Assembly (NCBI GenBank): GCA_946404215.1
Contig: CAMJCT010000001.1
Span: 62,001 to 126,000, forward strand
Length of the DNA stretch: 64,000 nucleotides
Source of the DNA: an uncultured Clostridium sp.
GTDB taxonomy: Bacteria; Bacillota; Clostridia; TANB77; CAG-508
Reading direction: 5' to 3'
The notes beneath the pieces are model-generated. The model was not told the origin of the DNA and did no database searches. It saw only the letters and a list, made by a program, of their open reading frames with translations. Shown here in pieces: positions 7,395 to 17,405 of this stretch. The number at the start of each line of letters is the position of its first letter. Position 1 is the first letter of the stretch. Both the position numbers and the translations under genes were made by a program.

Positions 7395-8531
7395 TCATCT
7401 ATCTAAGGAAGAACTATCTTTTTTACCGTTTTCTCTTTGATCTTTTTTCTCTTTTTCTTGTTCTTCTTTTAGACATTTTTTATTATTTGCTAACTCTTCA
7501 GGAGAAACTTTTATATTTTCAAGAAATAAATTTCTTTTACTTGAACTACTTGATTTTTCCTTTACATTTTGATTATCTATTGTTTTTTCTGAAGTTTCTT
7601 TTCTTTTAATAAGTTCTTCCATATAAGATTCCATTAAGTTGGATAATGATGTTTTAAAATCATCATTTCCTTCATAATTTAAAGTCACATCTTTTAATAA
7701 AATACATAATAATTTTAACTCTTTTTCACTTAATTTATCTTTTTTACAATAAAGAGAAGCTATATTAAAATTATTTGGTCTAACAGAAACTTCAAATTTT
7801 TTAAATGCATTATTTATTTTTTGATTTTTTACTTTATTTGATATTTTCATTAATTTTTCAATATTATAAGTTGTTATATGTTCATATATTTTTTCAAATT
7901 CTTCTATTTCTATAACATTAAACTTTGTGAACATGTTTTCTAATTCTTCTTTTGTAATTTTTTCATTTGATTCATACAATGTATCTAAATCATTAACATA
8001 CTTATCATAATCTTCATATTCTTTATAATCTTCATTTTCTTCATTTTCTTCATTTTCTTCAGAATTTAATTCATCATGATCGTCATAAGCATCTAGCACA
8101 TTTTTGTCACTTAATTCACTTATATCACTTAAATCATTTAAACAATCATTGACGTTTTTTAATGCCTTCACTATTTTTGAACCTAATTCTATTTCTAATG
8201 GATTTTTATCATTTATTATATTTATTAATGCATCTTTCATTATTTTTTTAAAAAAGATTAATTCATATGAATTTAATTCATTCGATGTGAATATTTTTGA
8301 AATATCAAAATTACTAATTCTTGTTATATAATCATATTCATTTATTCCTTCAAATTCACCTCTGTCTTTATCCCATTTTTGTTGATATACACTATTAACT
8401 GCGTTATTCATTAATTTTAAATCATAACTTTTTACATGTCCTAATAATATTTCTATTGAATCTAACTCACTTAAATCACAAGTATCTAGTATTTCTTTTA
8501 ATCTATCATATTTCATATTTAATTTTTCCAT
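7395..8531 (-). CDS. Unknown acidic protein coupled to a MazG-like gene
   Basis: I do not recognise this 378-residue protein. It has no membrane segment or signal peptide. It is rich in Asp, Glu, Asn and Lys, with a low-complexity acidic stretch near residues 155-175 (SEENEENEENEDYKEYEDYD), predicted helical parts on either side, and a charged serine-rich tail. Its start overlaps the stop of the MazG-like gene (TAATATG), and that gene's end supplies the AGAGGAGG site, so the two are probably translationally coupled. The pairing suggests a joint function, perhaps with a nucleotide substrate or in phage defence; that is inference only. Confidence 0.65.
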   Translation of the reverse strand: MEKLNMKYDRLKEILDTCDLSELDSIEILLGHVKSYDLKLMNNAVNSVYQQKWDKDRGEFEGINEYDYITRISNFDISKIFTSNELNSYELIFFKKIMKDALINIINDKNPLEIELGSKIVKALKNVNDCLNDLSDISELSDKNVLDAYDDHDELNSEENEENEENEDYKEYEDYDKYVNDLDTLYESNEKITKEELENMFTKFNVIEIEEFEKIYEHITTYNIEKLMKISNKVKNQKINNAFKKFEVSVRPNNFNIASLYCKKDKLSEKELKLLCILLKDVTLNYEGNDDFKTSLSNLMESYMEELIKRKETSEKTIDNQNVKEKSSSSSKRNLFLENIKVSPEELANNKKCLKEEQEKEKKDQRENGKKDSSSLDR

Positions 8532-8532
8532 A

Positions 8533-8832
8533 TTAATCCTCCTCTTTAATTAATACATTATTTACTTTTTTATATATTCTTTTAGCATTTTTTTTAATCT
8601 TTTGTTCTATTTCTTCGCCTAAATCTAATCCTAATATTTCGGATATTCCCATTAGAAATATAGCTACATCTGCAAGTTCTTCACCTAAATCGTCTTTTTT
8701 CTTTAACCATGCCATATATGCTTCGCCTAATTCTCCATAAGTTAAACAAAATTCCATATTTAAATCCGTTATATTGAATCCATGATTTATTTTATTTTGA
8801 TATACATCTTTTTGTAATTGTTTAAAATCCAT
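8533..8832 (-). CDS. MazG-like nucleotide pyrophosphohydrolase 2
   Basis: This 99-residue paralogue of the gene at 5881 is very similar throughout. It keeps GELGEAYMAW and EELADVAIFLMGI, the E..E and E..D metal-binding elements. The predicted role is hydrolysis of a (d)NTP to the monophosphate and pyrophosphate. GGAGGG lies upstream of the ATG. Its stop overlaps the start of the unknown 378-residue gene, unlike the first copy, which stands alone. The duplication within 3 kb suggests that the region is built of related defence or house-cleaning modules. Confidence 0.85.
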   Translation of the reverse strand: MDFKQLQKDVYQNKINHGFNITDLNMEFCLTYGELGEAYMAWLKKKDDLGEELADVAIFLMGISEILGLDLGEEIEQKIKKNAKRIYKKVNNVLIKEED

Positions 8833-8870
8833 AATATTTTCCCTCCTTCTTTTTAAATTATAAAAAAAAA

Positions 8871-8890
8871 TCGCTATAATGTCTAGCGAT
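8871..8890 (-). terminator. Terminator of the LysR-type gene
   Basis: TCGCT and AGCGA form a small stem. In the minus direction it is followed directly by a run of T (8862-8870), about 35 bases past the stop at 8924. Confidence 0.6.
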
Positions 8891-8923
8891 AATTAGTTAT
8901 AGTAGGTATTCCTGTGAGGAATA

Positions 8924-9820
8924 TCATTTAATTTTTATATTTAATTGTTCTTCGATAAATCTTAATGGAACTTTTGTTAAAAACTTCCTATTATATATGA
9001 GCGCTACTTCTTCTTTATGTAATTTTGTTTTAATATTAATGCATTTATAAGTATCATCACCTTTTACTATGTCTTCAATTATATATCCAACACCCAAATC
9101 ATTTTTTACTGCAGTCAATATTCCTTCACTGGTATGAATATTAATGGCTCTTTTAATTTTTACATCTTTCTTAATTAATACTTCATCTAAAAATCTTCTA
9201 TTATTAGATCCAGGTACTGGTAATACTAGAGGAACATTTTCTAAATCTTTTATATCTTTTATATGCTTATATTTTTCATATTTATCTTTTCTACAAAAAA
9301 ATTTATATTCTATTGGATATAATTTAACTAATTCTAAATCCTTATTAAGATTTTCAAATATTGGCGAAGAATAAATTATAAAATCTATTTTATGATTATT
9401 TAATAAATTTAATAGATATTCTCTTGAACCATTCATTACTGTTATTTCTATATTTGGATATTTCTTATAAAAATCCTTAATTTTATCAAAAAAGAAGAAT
9501 GATGAAATATAAGATGGTAAGCCAATATTTAATTTACCTCTATCTAAATTATCTGTTTCCATCAATAATCTTTCTGCTGTCATTATATTACCATAAGATT
9601 GTTCTACGTAATAAAGTAATTCTTTTCCATTTTCAGTCAATTCTACTCCATGAGAATTTCTATAAAATAATTTTATTCCTAATTGTTCTTCTAATTTTTT
9701 AATTGATTTTGATATTGATGATTGAGTAGTATAGGTAAACTCTGCCGCTTTTGAAAAGCTACCATATTTGACAACATCATAAAATACTTTATATAAATTT
9801 AAATTAATATAATTAAACAT
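8924..9820 (-). CDS. LysR-type transcriptional regulator
   Basis: This protein of 298 residues has standard LysR length. Residues 1-65 form the winged helix-turn-helix (GSFSKAAEFTYTTQSSISKSIKKLE, given in two parts: GSFSKAAEF and SSISKSIKKLEEQLG). The rest is the periplasmic-binding-like effector domain with GKLNIGLPSYISSFFFF and a conserved VGYII turn. It should bind promoter DNA in response to a small effector that cannot be deduced. No divergent target gene lies beside it, since its upstream neighbour is the ABC permease on the same strand; the regulon is therefore unknown. Confidence 0.9.
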   Translation of the reverse strand: MFNYINLNLYKVFYDVVKYGSFSKAAEFTYTTQSSISKSIKKLEEQLGIKLFYRNSHGVELTENGKELLYYVEQSYGNIMTAERLLMETDNLDRGKLNIGLPSYISSFFFFDKIKDFYKKYPNIEITVMNGSREYLLNLLNNHKIDFIIYSSPIFENLNKDLELVKLYPIEYKFFCRKDKYEKYKHIKDIKDLENVPLVLPVPGSNNRRFLDEVLIKKDVKIKRAINIHTSEGILTAVKNDLGVGYIIEDIVKGDDTYKCINIKTKLHKEEVALIYNRKFLTKVPLRFIEEQLNIKIK

Positions 9821-9910
9821 ATAACCACCTGCATTAATTATATCATATTTATATATATATACAAGAGGGGTTCTATTATCAAAGTTTTGTATCTATCATT
9901 TACAATTAAT

Positions 9911-11524
9911 TTAAACTACAATATTATTAAAACTTTTAACGCTTGTTTTAGACAATATTGAAACAAGCACTATATAAATTACAAAATAAATTGCAGTGAA
10001 TATTCCCATTATTACTAAATTAGGAATTTCATTATTAAGTGCTAAAACTAACAAAGCTATAGTTGTACCTGATAATCCCATTCCAACAAATACACATATT
10101 GATGAACTCATACTTTGTTTTACAACTTCAGTATCATTTTTAGCATCCATTCTAGGATATTTTAAATTAACCAGAATACCAATTGTTTCAGCTACTAATG
10201 AAAGTAAAACTGATGATGTTAGAATTAAAATCATACTTAATATGTCCATTTTAAATCCTATAAACACTATTATATCGCCAAGAAATATACATGGTATCAT
10301 TACTAGAATTGCAGCTAAAATCTTTGATTTTACAATAGTATATGGCTTAATAGGTAGGCTCTTTAATATATTAAAAGACTTTCCTTCTAGTGATATCATC
10401 GAACTTGTAATTGATGTCATTAAAACTGTAAAGCTCATTAGTCCTAAAACTATAATTGATATACTACTATTAATATATTCTGGAGTTAATGAGGGAGCTT
10501 TTTCGGCAAGAATTCTAGTTACTCCGTCAAAATTAAATGCTAGCAAAGCACATCCTACAACATATAAAACTAAGCCGAATCCTGCATTTGTTATAAAAAC
10601 AGTAGAATTAACAAATCTACTAAGTTCTTTCTTTATTAGTGCCTTCATAGGTCTATTTGTTTTTATAATATATTTTTTATTAGTCTTCACTAATTTAACT
10701 TCTTTATTTATTGAATTGATATTAAAATAAATTTGTCCAATTAAAAATATTGTTGCTACAAATAGTATTAAATGAATTCCAACAAATATAAGTAGATTTA
10801 GTGCATTATAATTCGTGATTAGTTCTATAAAAGCACCTGCTGGGTAATATAATTTTGTAATCATATCGTTTATTCTTGTTGCATTACTTCCTATATTTTG
10901 TAATAACGATTCAGTATTAAATGATAAATAAAATACAATAAGTAAAACTATTATTGTTAGTATAGTTTGAACAATTCTTTTTCCTTTAAATTTTGACGAA
11001 ATAAATGTTATTCCTGTTCCAAAAAGGCATGAAATCAATATTGGAATAATTGGAAATATAAATAATCCAATAATTGAAACAACATAATACATTGGTTTAG
11101 GATTTGTATGTATAGCATAACAAATAACTGCTGGTAGTAAAAACATTGAATTATATAATAATTCAAATATATAAAATTTAAACACTCTTATAAATAATAT
11201 CATACTCTTCTTTATTGGAAGAGAAAAAAGCATGTTATCATCTGTACAATTAAACAATAGATTTCCAGATTTATATATACCCTCTATCATTGTTAAAAAT
11301 GACGTAAACATTACAAATATTGATAAAAGTACGAATTCCATATTTGTGGATACTAGTGGTTCAATAATCATTTCTGAATAGCTATAAACTGAACTCATTA
11401 TTAATAAGGCAATCATTATTGGTATTAACACTTTTCTGGTAGTAGATTGTTTTTTAGTGCTAATTCTAAACAAATTCATCCCTTCACTCATGCTTGCTTT
11501 AATAAGTGAGAAATATTTTTTCAT
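9911..11524 (-). CDS. ABC transporter permease
   Basis: This integral membrane protein has 537 residues and about a dozen hydrophobic segments in two halves. The first group follows residue 30, and the second starts near residue 310 (FITNAGFGLVLYVVGCALL). It begins three bases after the stop of the ATPase gene, so the two form one exporter. It resembles the EcsB/YthQ-like permeases of Gram-positive bacteria, many of which are linked to peptide or lipid export. The substrate cannot be named from sequence. Confidence 0.85.
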   Translation of the reverse strand: MKKYFSLIKASMSEGMNLFRISTKKQSTTRKVLIPIMIALLIMSSVYSYSEMIIEPLVSTNMEFVLLSIFVMFTSFLTMIEGIYKSGNLLFNCTDDNMLFSLPIKKSMILFIRVFKFYIFELLYNSMFLLPAVICYAIHTNPKPMYYVVSIIGLFIFPIIPILISCLFGTGITFISSKFKGKRIVQTILTIIVLLIVFYLSFNTESLLQNIGSNATRINDMITKLYYPAGAFIELITNYNALNLLIFVGIHLILFVATIFLIGQIYFNINSINKEVKLVKTNKKYIIKTNRPMKALIKKELSRFVNSTVFITNAGFGLVLYVVGCALLAFNFDGVTRILAEKAPSLTPEYINSSISIIVLGLMSFTVLMTSITSSMISLEGKSFNILKSLPIKPYTIVKSKILAAILVMIPCIFLGDIIVFIGFKMDILSMILILTSSVLLSLVAETIGILVNLKYPRMDAKNDTEVVKQSMSSSICVFVGMGLSGTTIALLVLALNNEIPNLVIMGIFTAIYFVIYIVLVSILSKTSVKSFNNIVV

Positions 11525-11526
11525 TA

Positions 11527-12231
11527 CTATCCCTCCAAATCCATAAATACTGTTTCTAATGATTGGTCTCCTTTTATTTCAGACATACTGCCTACTTTTA
11601 GAAGTTTACCTTTTTTTATTATTGCAACTTTTGAACAAAGCTTTTCTGCAACATCCAATATGTGTGTTGAGAAGAAAATAATTTTTCCCTCTTTAATCAT
11701 CTCATTCATTATTTCTTTTACATCAAAAACAGCCTTTGGATCTAGTCCTACGAAAGGTTCATCCATAATTAGCACTTTAGGGTCATGTGATAAAGCTGAA
11801 ACTAAGGCAACTTTTTGTTTCATACCATGCGAAAAAGATTCAATAGGTTCATTAAGTTTATCTTCAATCTCAAACATTTTTGCATATTTCTTAATATTCT
11901 TTTCTCTAATATCATGAGGAGTTTCATACATATCACAAATAAAGCAAATAAAATCAATAGCTTTCATTTGTTCATATAATTCAGGATTATCTGGAACAAA
12001 AGCCATCTCCTTTTTACAAGCTATAGGTTCTTTCTTAATAGATTTTCCATTAATCAAAATTTCTCCTTCTTCAAAATCATGTATTCCAACAATTGACTTA
12101 ATAAGAGTTGTTTTACCAGCTCCGTTATGTCCAATAAAAGCAAATATTTCTCCATCATTTACATTAAAAGAAATGTTGTTTATTGCTTTTTTATCACCAT
12201 ATTTTTTAGTTACATTTTTAATTTCAATCAT
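11527..12231 (-). CDS. ABC transporter ATP-binding protein
   Basis: This ATPase of 234 residues carries all nucleotide-binding motifs. Walker A is GHNGAGKTT (about 34-42), the signature is SHGMKQK in place of the usual LSGGQ, Walker B is VLIMDEPFVGLD, and the switch histidine is in FFSTHIL. The modified signature is common in this EcsA-like subgroup. AAAGGAG lies upstream of the ATG. It energises the permease encoded directly downstream. Confidence 0.93.
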   Translation of the reverse strand: MIEIKNVTKKYGDKKAINNISFNVNDGEIFAFIGHNGAGKTTLIKSIVGIHDFEEGEILINGKSIKKEPIACKKEMAFVPDNPELYEQMKAIDFICFICDMYETPHDIREKNIKKYAKMFEIEDKLNEPIESFSHGMKQKVALVSALSHDPKVLIMDEPFVGLDPKAVFDVKEIMNEMIKEGKIIFFSTHILDVAEKLCSKVAIIKKGKLLKVGSMSEIKGDQSLETVFMDLEG

Positions 12232-12297
12232 TTTTTTATTAGCTCCTTTTCAATTTCTACTAATTGTTACTAGTTAATCATATGAAATTTAAGTCTA

Positions 12298-12738
12298 TTA
12301 AGAATCAATAATAATAGTAACAGGTCCATCATTAGTTAAATCGACTTTCATATGTGCTCCAAAGGCTCCTGTTTGAACTATAGGAATTGTTTTTTTACAT
12401 TCATTTATAAAATATTCATATAGTGGTTTTGCAATATCAGGTTTTGCTGCTTCTGAAAACGATGGCCTGTTTCCATTTTTTTTACATTCTCCATATAATG
12501 TAAATTGTGAAATAATCAATAGCTCACCTTCTACATCTACTAAAGAAAGATTCATTTTATCTTTATTATCCATAAATACTCTTAGATTTAATAGTTTTCT
12601 TACTAAATAATCAGCATCTTTATATGTATCTGTATTCTTAATTCCTAATAAAACTACATATCCCTTTCCAATTTTTCCAACTATATTACTTTCTATGCTT
12701 ACACTAGCTTTTTTAACTCTTTGTATTACTAACCTCAT
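12298..12738 (-). CDS. dtd: D-aminoacyl-tRNA deacylase
   Basis: This 146-residue cytosolic enzyme hydrolyses D-aminoacyl-tRNA and so recycles mischarged tRNA. The two active-site motifs are clear: SQFTLYG (about 77-83) and the C-terminal NDGPVTI, which corresponds to the NxGPVT element that excludes L-amino acids. The length is the family norm. AAAGG precedes the ATG with normal spacing. It lies between the ABC exporter and the Pip gene, with no evident functional link to either. Confidence 0.96.
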   Translation of the reverse strand: MRLVIQRVKKASVSIESNIVGKIGKGYVVLLGIKNTDTYKDADYLVRKLLNLRVFMDNKDKMNLSLVDVEGELLIISQFTLYGECKKNGNRPSFSEAAKPDIAKPLYEYFINECKKTIPIVQTGAFGAHMKVDLTNDGPVTIIIDS

Positions 12739-12766
12739 AATTATATACCTTTCTTAATTATTTATA

Positions 12767-15016
12767 TTATAACACACTTTTATTATCAATTTTTTCACTT
12801 TTTTTATTTTTAGCTCTAATAAATTCTATCACAGTATTAGCAATAAAACTAGCAATTAAAATTAATAATACAATCATTGTATTTTTGCCAACTAAGCTTG
12901 CATTTGTAGGTATTAAACAATCCTTAAATATTCTAATTGTATATGTCATTGGTAACCATGATGTAAATACTTGAAAACCTTTATCTATTGTTTCTACGGG
13001 GAAGGTTCCTCCTGAAGAAGCTAATTGTAATACTAAAACTATTAAAGATAAAAACTTTCCTATATCTCCAAAATTTCTAATTAATAATTGCATAATTGAT
13101 GTAAATGCCATTCCTACTAGAACACATTCAAATAAAAATATTCCTGTACTTGCTACATTAAATCCAAGCAAAACTTTTAAAATATATCCAGTAAGAAGTC
13201 CTTCTAATGCTCCTATTCCTAAGTAAATACAATTTTGTAATATTTTGTTGCCATTTTCATGGTCTAAAATTCCAAATCTATGTTTTTGATCATAATAAAA
13301 AATTACATATAGCATCAATGCACCTACCCATAGTCCTATTGATAAGAATAAAGGAGTAAAAGCTATACCATATGAGTCCACTTCTCCAAATGATTCTTCT
13401 TTAAATTCAACTGGGTCCTCTACAAATTCTTTAATTCCGTCTGTTTTTTTTATTTGATTTATGGATGTTGCCTTACCGTCCTCAATAGATGATTTTAATG
13501 TACTTATTCCAGATGTTAATTTGTTTCCACCATTTAATGCTGATTTTGTTCCACCATTCAATTGTTGCAAAGCAACTTTTATTAAAGATGAGTTAGTACT
13601 TAATTCTCCTAATCCCTTTGATAAAGACTTACTTCCATTTTGAATTTTATCAGTTCCGGTTTTTAGTTCTCCAATGCTATATTTTAGTTTTCCTGTTCCA
13701 TCTTTAACTTGACTCAAGCTTATTTGTAATGTTTTTAAGCTATTTCCTAAAGTTTGTATTTGCGAAGTATTATTGTTTAATTGTGTGACTCCATTTGCAA
13801 CTTGTGTCGTTGCTGCTTTAAGGGCTGTTTCTCCTGCTGTTAGCTTACTAAAGCTAGAACTTTGTTTTGCATTTGTTAAACTGCTTGCTCCTTCTTTTAA
13901 TTGTGTTTCAGCATTTGCTAATTTAGCTCTATCTGCTGCATTTAGAACTTGATCTGCTCCACCTGCTAGTTGTGTTAATGTTGCATCTGGGGTATTTCCT
14001 GCGTTTACCAATGCCGTATAATAATTAACTATTCCTTGTAAAATTTGATCTTGACTTTTATCCAGTTTATTTGTTCCAGTTATATACTGATTTAGTCCTT
14101 TTTCTAATCCACTTGCTCCGTCTTCAATCGTGTTTTCATATGCGTGTACACCATCTATATATGAATTAAGTCCATTTGCTAATCCTTGTTCTCCGTTTAC
14201 TCCTGCATTTAATGTATTTATTCCATCTGTTAAATCGTTTAATTTACTTGTGTCAGCATTATTTAATGCTAGATTTATTTGATTTACACCATCATCCAAA
14301 TTAGTTGTTCCATTCTGGAATGCTTCTATACCATCTCGAGCTTGTGTAATTCCATTTGCTAAATCTATGCTACCATCTGTTGCTGTTTTTACACCATCAT
14401 CAAATTCAGAATATTTAGTATCTAAATTATTAACTCCATCACTTAGTTCTTCTAATCCTTTTGTAAGAGTGACAGAACCGTCTTTTATTAATCCGACTCC
14501 TCCTTCAATTTCATCTAAACTATCTGGTACCCCTTTTAATTTATCTACCATTGTACCTGCTACTTCTGAAGCAATTTTACTTTGAAGCTCAGTTTCTGCT
14601 GTTTTTAACCCACTATTTATTATTTGATATGATAAATAGTTTTTTCTTTTGTTTGGCGTAAATGTAATTGTTGCTTTTTGTTTTTCTTCTTCTCCTCCAC
14701 TTTCTATGCTCTTAGTAAAGTCTTCTGGAATTGTTATTACTGCATAATATTCATCTTTTGCTAGTCCGTTTAGTGCATCATCTGAAGATGTTTCCGTAAA
14801 ACCTAGTGTGTTCTCAGTTTCTTGCATATTTTTAATTAATTCTGCTCCTCTTGTTCCACTATCAAGGTTAACTATAGCAATTTTTACATCTTTCAAGTCT
14901 CCATATGGATTCCAATATGATTTTAAATAAAAGAAACTATATATTACTGGTATTAGTAATACCACAGTAAATATAATTATTTTAAAAAACCTCTTCTCTT
15001 GTAATACTTTTTTCAT
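12767..15016 (-). CDS. YhgE/Pip-family membrane protein
   Basis: This 749-residue protein has one N-terminal membrane segment (residues about 10-30), a long extracytoplasmic region, and a C-terminal cluster of about five or six membrane segments. The middle carries many repeats of a heptad-like LxxGxxxLxxG pattern (for example TLTKGLEELSDGVNNLDT), the hallmark of the Pip/YhgE group. This family includes the lactococcal phage-infection protein and components of type VII-like export, and is often drug-inducible. It follows a TetR gene by 36 bases and is probably controlled by it. Confidence 0.9.
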   Translation of the reverse strand: MKKVLQEKRFFKIIIFTVVLLIPVIYSFFYLKSYWNPYGDLKDVKIAIVNLDSGTRGAELIKNMQETENTLGFTETSSDDALNGLAKDEYYAVITIPEDFTKSIESGGEEEKQKATITFTPNKRKNYLSYQIINSGLKTAETELQSKIASEVAGTMVDKLKGVPDSLDEIEGGVGLIKDGSVTLTKGLEELSDGVNNLDTKYSEFDDGVKTATDGSIDLANGITQARDGIEAFQNGTTNLDDGVNQINLALNNADTSKLNDLTDGINTLNAGVNGEQGLANGLNSYIDGVHAYENTIEDGASGLEKGLNQYITGTNKLDKSQDQILQGIVNYYTALVNAGNTPDATLTQLAGGADQVLNAADRAKLANAETQLKEGASSLTNAKQSSSFSKLTAGETALKAATTQVANGVTQLNNNTSQIQTLGNSLKTLQISLSQVKDGTGKLKYSIGELKTGTDKIQNGSKSLSKGLGELSTNSSLIKVALQQLNGGTKSALNGGNKLTSGISTLKSSIEDGKATSINQIKKTDGIKEFVEDPVEFKEESFGEVDSYGIAFTPLFLSIGLWVGALMLYVIFYYDQKHRFGILDHENGNKILQNCIYLGIGALEGLLTGYILKVLLGFNVASTGIFLFECVLVGMAFTSIMQLLIRNFGDIGKFLSLIVLVLQLASSGGTFPVETIDKGFQVFTSWLPMTYTIRIFKDCLIPTNASLVGKNTMIVLLILIASFIANTVIEFIRAKNKKSEKIDNKSVL

Positions 15017-15052
15017 TATTTCTACTTCCTTTCTGATTTAATATTATATATC

Positions 15053-15625
15053 TTAATCTTTTTTAGAGTTTAATCCATTTTTTAAAATTTGCAAGATATT
15101 ATCTGCAATCTCTCTGTCATTTATTTTTGTATATTCATTGTTCCATTCGAATATTAGTGCAATATACATTTTATATATTAGAAATGTTGTAATCTCTATG
15201 TTTTGTACTTCTATATATCCTTTGTCATTTGCATTTATTAAAATTTGTTTTATAAAGTCTTTGATTTCTTTATCAACATTATTTAGACTATCTTTTAAAA
15301 TTTTCACATCAAATAATTCAGTATCCTTAATAAGGAGATTTAAGAAAGAACTATTTTTTTTATATGTAAGCATTTTATATAAACCTTTATGGACGTTTTC
15401 AAAAAAATCCTCATTTGTATTTTCATATTCTTTTACTATTTTTTTCATATTGTTTAGTTCTTCTTTTATGAAGAAATTTATTAAATCTGCTTTACTTACA
15501 AAATATGAGTAAACTGTTTTTTTGGTAACACCTGCATTTTTTGCAATTTCATCCATTGAAACTTTTTTTATTCCATATTTTTCAAATAATTCTCTTGCAC
15601 TATTTACTATTTGATCTTCTTTCAT
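15053..15625 (-). CDS. TetR-family repressor of the Pip operon
   Basis: This 190-residue protein has an N-terminal TetR helix-turn-helix. It shows YGIKKVSMDEIAKNAGV followed by TKKTVYSYF at residues about 17-42. The C-terminal ligand domain is helical and not conserved. A GGGGG site precedes the ATG at a rather long spacing. A strong palindrome at 15652-15686 sits between the promoter and the start, so autorepression together with control of the downstream Pip gene is the expected arrangement. The ligand is unknown. Confidence 0.92.
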   Translation of the reverse strand: MKEDQIVNSARELFEKYGIKKVSMDEIAKNAGVTKKTVYSYFVSKADLINFFIKEELNNMKKIVKEYENTNEDFFENVHKGLYKMLTYKKNSSFLNLLIKDTELFDVKILKDSLNNVDKEIKDFIKQILINANDKGYIEVQNIEITTFLIYKMYIALIFEWNNEYTKINDREIADNILQILKNGLNSKKD

Positions 15626-15651
15626 ATCTTGCTTTTGCCCCCTTTACAAAA

Positions 15652-15713
15652 ATACACTAGTATACTTCTTTCGTATACTAGTGTATTATATCACTTTTTT
15701 TTTTGTTTGTAAA
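15652..15713 (-). promoter_or_regulatory. tetR-pip promoter with 14-bp-arm palindromic operator
   Basis: On the minus strand TTTACA (15708-15713) and TATAAT (15685-15690) are 17 bases apart. The operator has two perfect 14-base arms, ATACACTAGTATAC (15652-15665) and its complement (15673-15686), with a 7-base centre. It overlaps the -10 box and start point, as for repression. Confidence 0.85.
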
Positions 15714-15758
15714 TACCATTAATATATTATATATTCTTTTGAATAGTATAGTGAAGTA

Positions 15759-17383
15759 AAAAAGTAAATTCTATTTGTAATAATATAATTAGAAATTCAT
15801 AATACACTAATGCTTATTGTAAGACTAAATGAAATTTATTATAATATATATGTATATGCTTCTTGAGAAAGCGAGGATATCATGAGTTTTAATGGAAAAC
15901 ATCTTTCTTTAGAGGATAGAAAAATTATTGAGAATAATATAAACAAAGGACTAAGAAAATTTGAAACTGCTAAAGAACTAAATAAATCACAATCAACCAT
16001 TGGTAAAGAAATAAAAAACAACAGAAAACGTAGATACTCTCAAATAGATGACTCTCCTTGGATGTGTAAACATTTTAATGAATGTAAGTTTTGTACTTCT
16101 AAATGTAAAGATTTTGAAGAAATACCTTGTTTTAGAAGGGATCGTTTTATTGGTGCTTGTAATAATTGACCTGAAATCAAAAGTTGTAAAAAGGTTAAAT
16201 ATTTTTATTATGCAAATGTGGCTCAAAAAAATTATGAATATACTTTAAAAGATGCTCGTGAAGGTGTTAATTTAAATACAACTGAACTTTATGACTTAGC
16301 GCATATTATTTGCCCTTTAATAAAACAAGGATAATCTGTTTATACTATTTTAGAAAACCATCCTGAAATAAAACAATGTGAGAAAACTATCTATACATAC
16401 ATCGAAATGGGACTATTTAAAGATTGGGGGGTTACAAATCTTGAACTTAGAAGAAAAGTGAAAAGAAAAATTAATAAGAAAAAACTTAAGAAAAGAGCTG
16501 AACCAGCTGATTATACTGGTAGAAAATATGAAGATTATTTAACATTTATCAAAAATAATCCATATTTGCCTACAACTGAGATGGACACAGTTTATAATCA
16601 TCAAGAAGGTCCATATATTCAAACCTTTATATTTGAAAACACTGGACTAATGATAGGTCTTTTAAAACAACAGAAAACTGCAGAAGAAATGTCTAATTCA
16701 TTAAATTACTTTCAAGATATTTTACCTGATGATATGTACCATAAATTATTTGGTTTATTATTAACAGATAGAGGCTCTGAATTTGCTAAACCTCAGCTTT
16801 TTGAAATAAACCATGAAACTGGTGAAATTAGAAGTAATATTTTTTATTGTGATGCTCAAACACCAAGTCAAAAACCTCATGTAGAAAATAATCATGAATT
16901 TATAAGAGATATTATATATAAAAAGAAAAGTATGAAAGATTTAACACAAGAAAAAATAGACTTAATGTTTTCTCAGATAAACTCTGTACCACGAGAATCA
17001 TTAGGTGGAAAAACACCTTATGAAGCTTTTGAATTTTTTTATGGTAAAGAAACTTTGGGTAAATTAAATATACAAAAGATAGATAAAGATATGGTCACAT
17101 TACAACCATATCTTTTAAAATAGCTTAATTTCATATTCAAGAAGCATTTACGAGTAACTAAATAAATTGCTGTTGCAATTCATACCAGGTGAATAGAACT
17201 TAATCTTACACTTCAAAAAATTAGGTTAAATTCACTCGCTTAAACTCGCTCATTTTTCTTGTCTCTATTTTCATTTTACACAAAAATAGAGATAAAATCA
17301 ATACTTTTACCTCTATTTTTTACTTTTAAATAGCTTTTTATTGGTAACTATAATTTAGTTTTTCTAAATAGAATTTACTTTTT
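15759..17383 (+). mobile_element. IS30-type insertion sequence, inactive
   Basis: A transposase gene is bounded by an 18-base inverted repeat, AAAAAGTAAATTCTATTT (15759-15776) and its complement (17366-17383). A second, inner inverted repeat ATGCTTCTTGA lies at 15856-15866 and 17137-17147, closer to the gene. Either pair may be the true end: the inner pair gives about 1.3 kb, the usual IS30 size, and the outer pair about 1.6 kb. No clear target duplication was found. Confidence 0.6.
15882..17123 (+). pseudogene. IS30-family transposase with two in-frame stop codons
   Basis: The frame runs without shift from an N-terminal helix-turn-helix (HLSLEDRKIIENNINKG, then KSQSTIGKEI) to a DDE integrase core. 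The core has TEMDTV, LLTDRGSEFA and the C-terminal HVENNHEFIRD. It is interrupted by TGA at 16167-16169, where relatives have Cys (the NGC of a CxxC cluster), and by TAA at 16332-16334, where a Gln codon CAA is likely. Both are single-base changes. The transposase should therefore be inactive. Neither stop is near a CGG codon. Confidence 0.85.
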
Positions 17384-17405
17384 CACTTGACCTTAATTTT
17401 ATTAG

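Noticed and set aside
10000..10730. Long plus-strand frame of 244 residues inside the ABC permease gene
   Set aside because: It is the antisense shadow of a real membrane protein gene, with no ribosome site and no family resemblance.
16167..16334. Stop-codon reassignment (TGA and TAA in the IS30 transposase)
   Set aside because: TGA ends cysE and TAA ends many genes here, and no core gene has an internal stop. Two point mutations in a dead transposase explain it.
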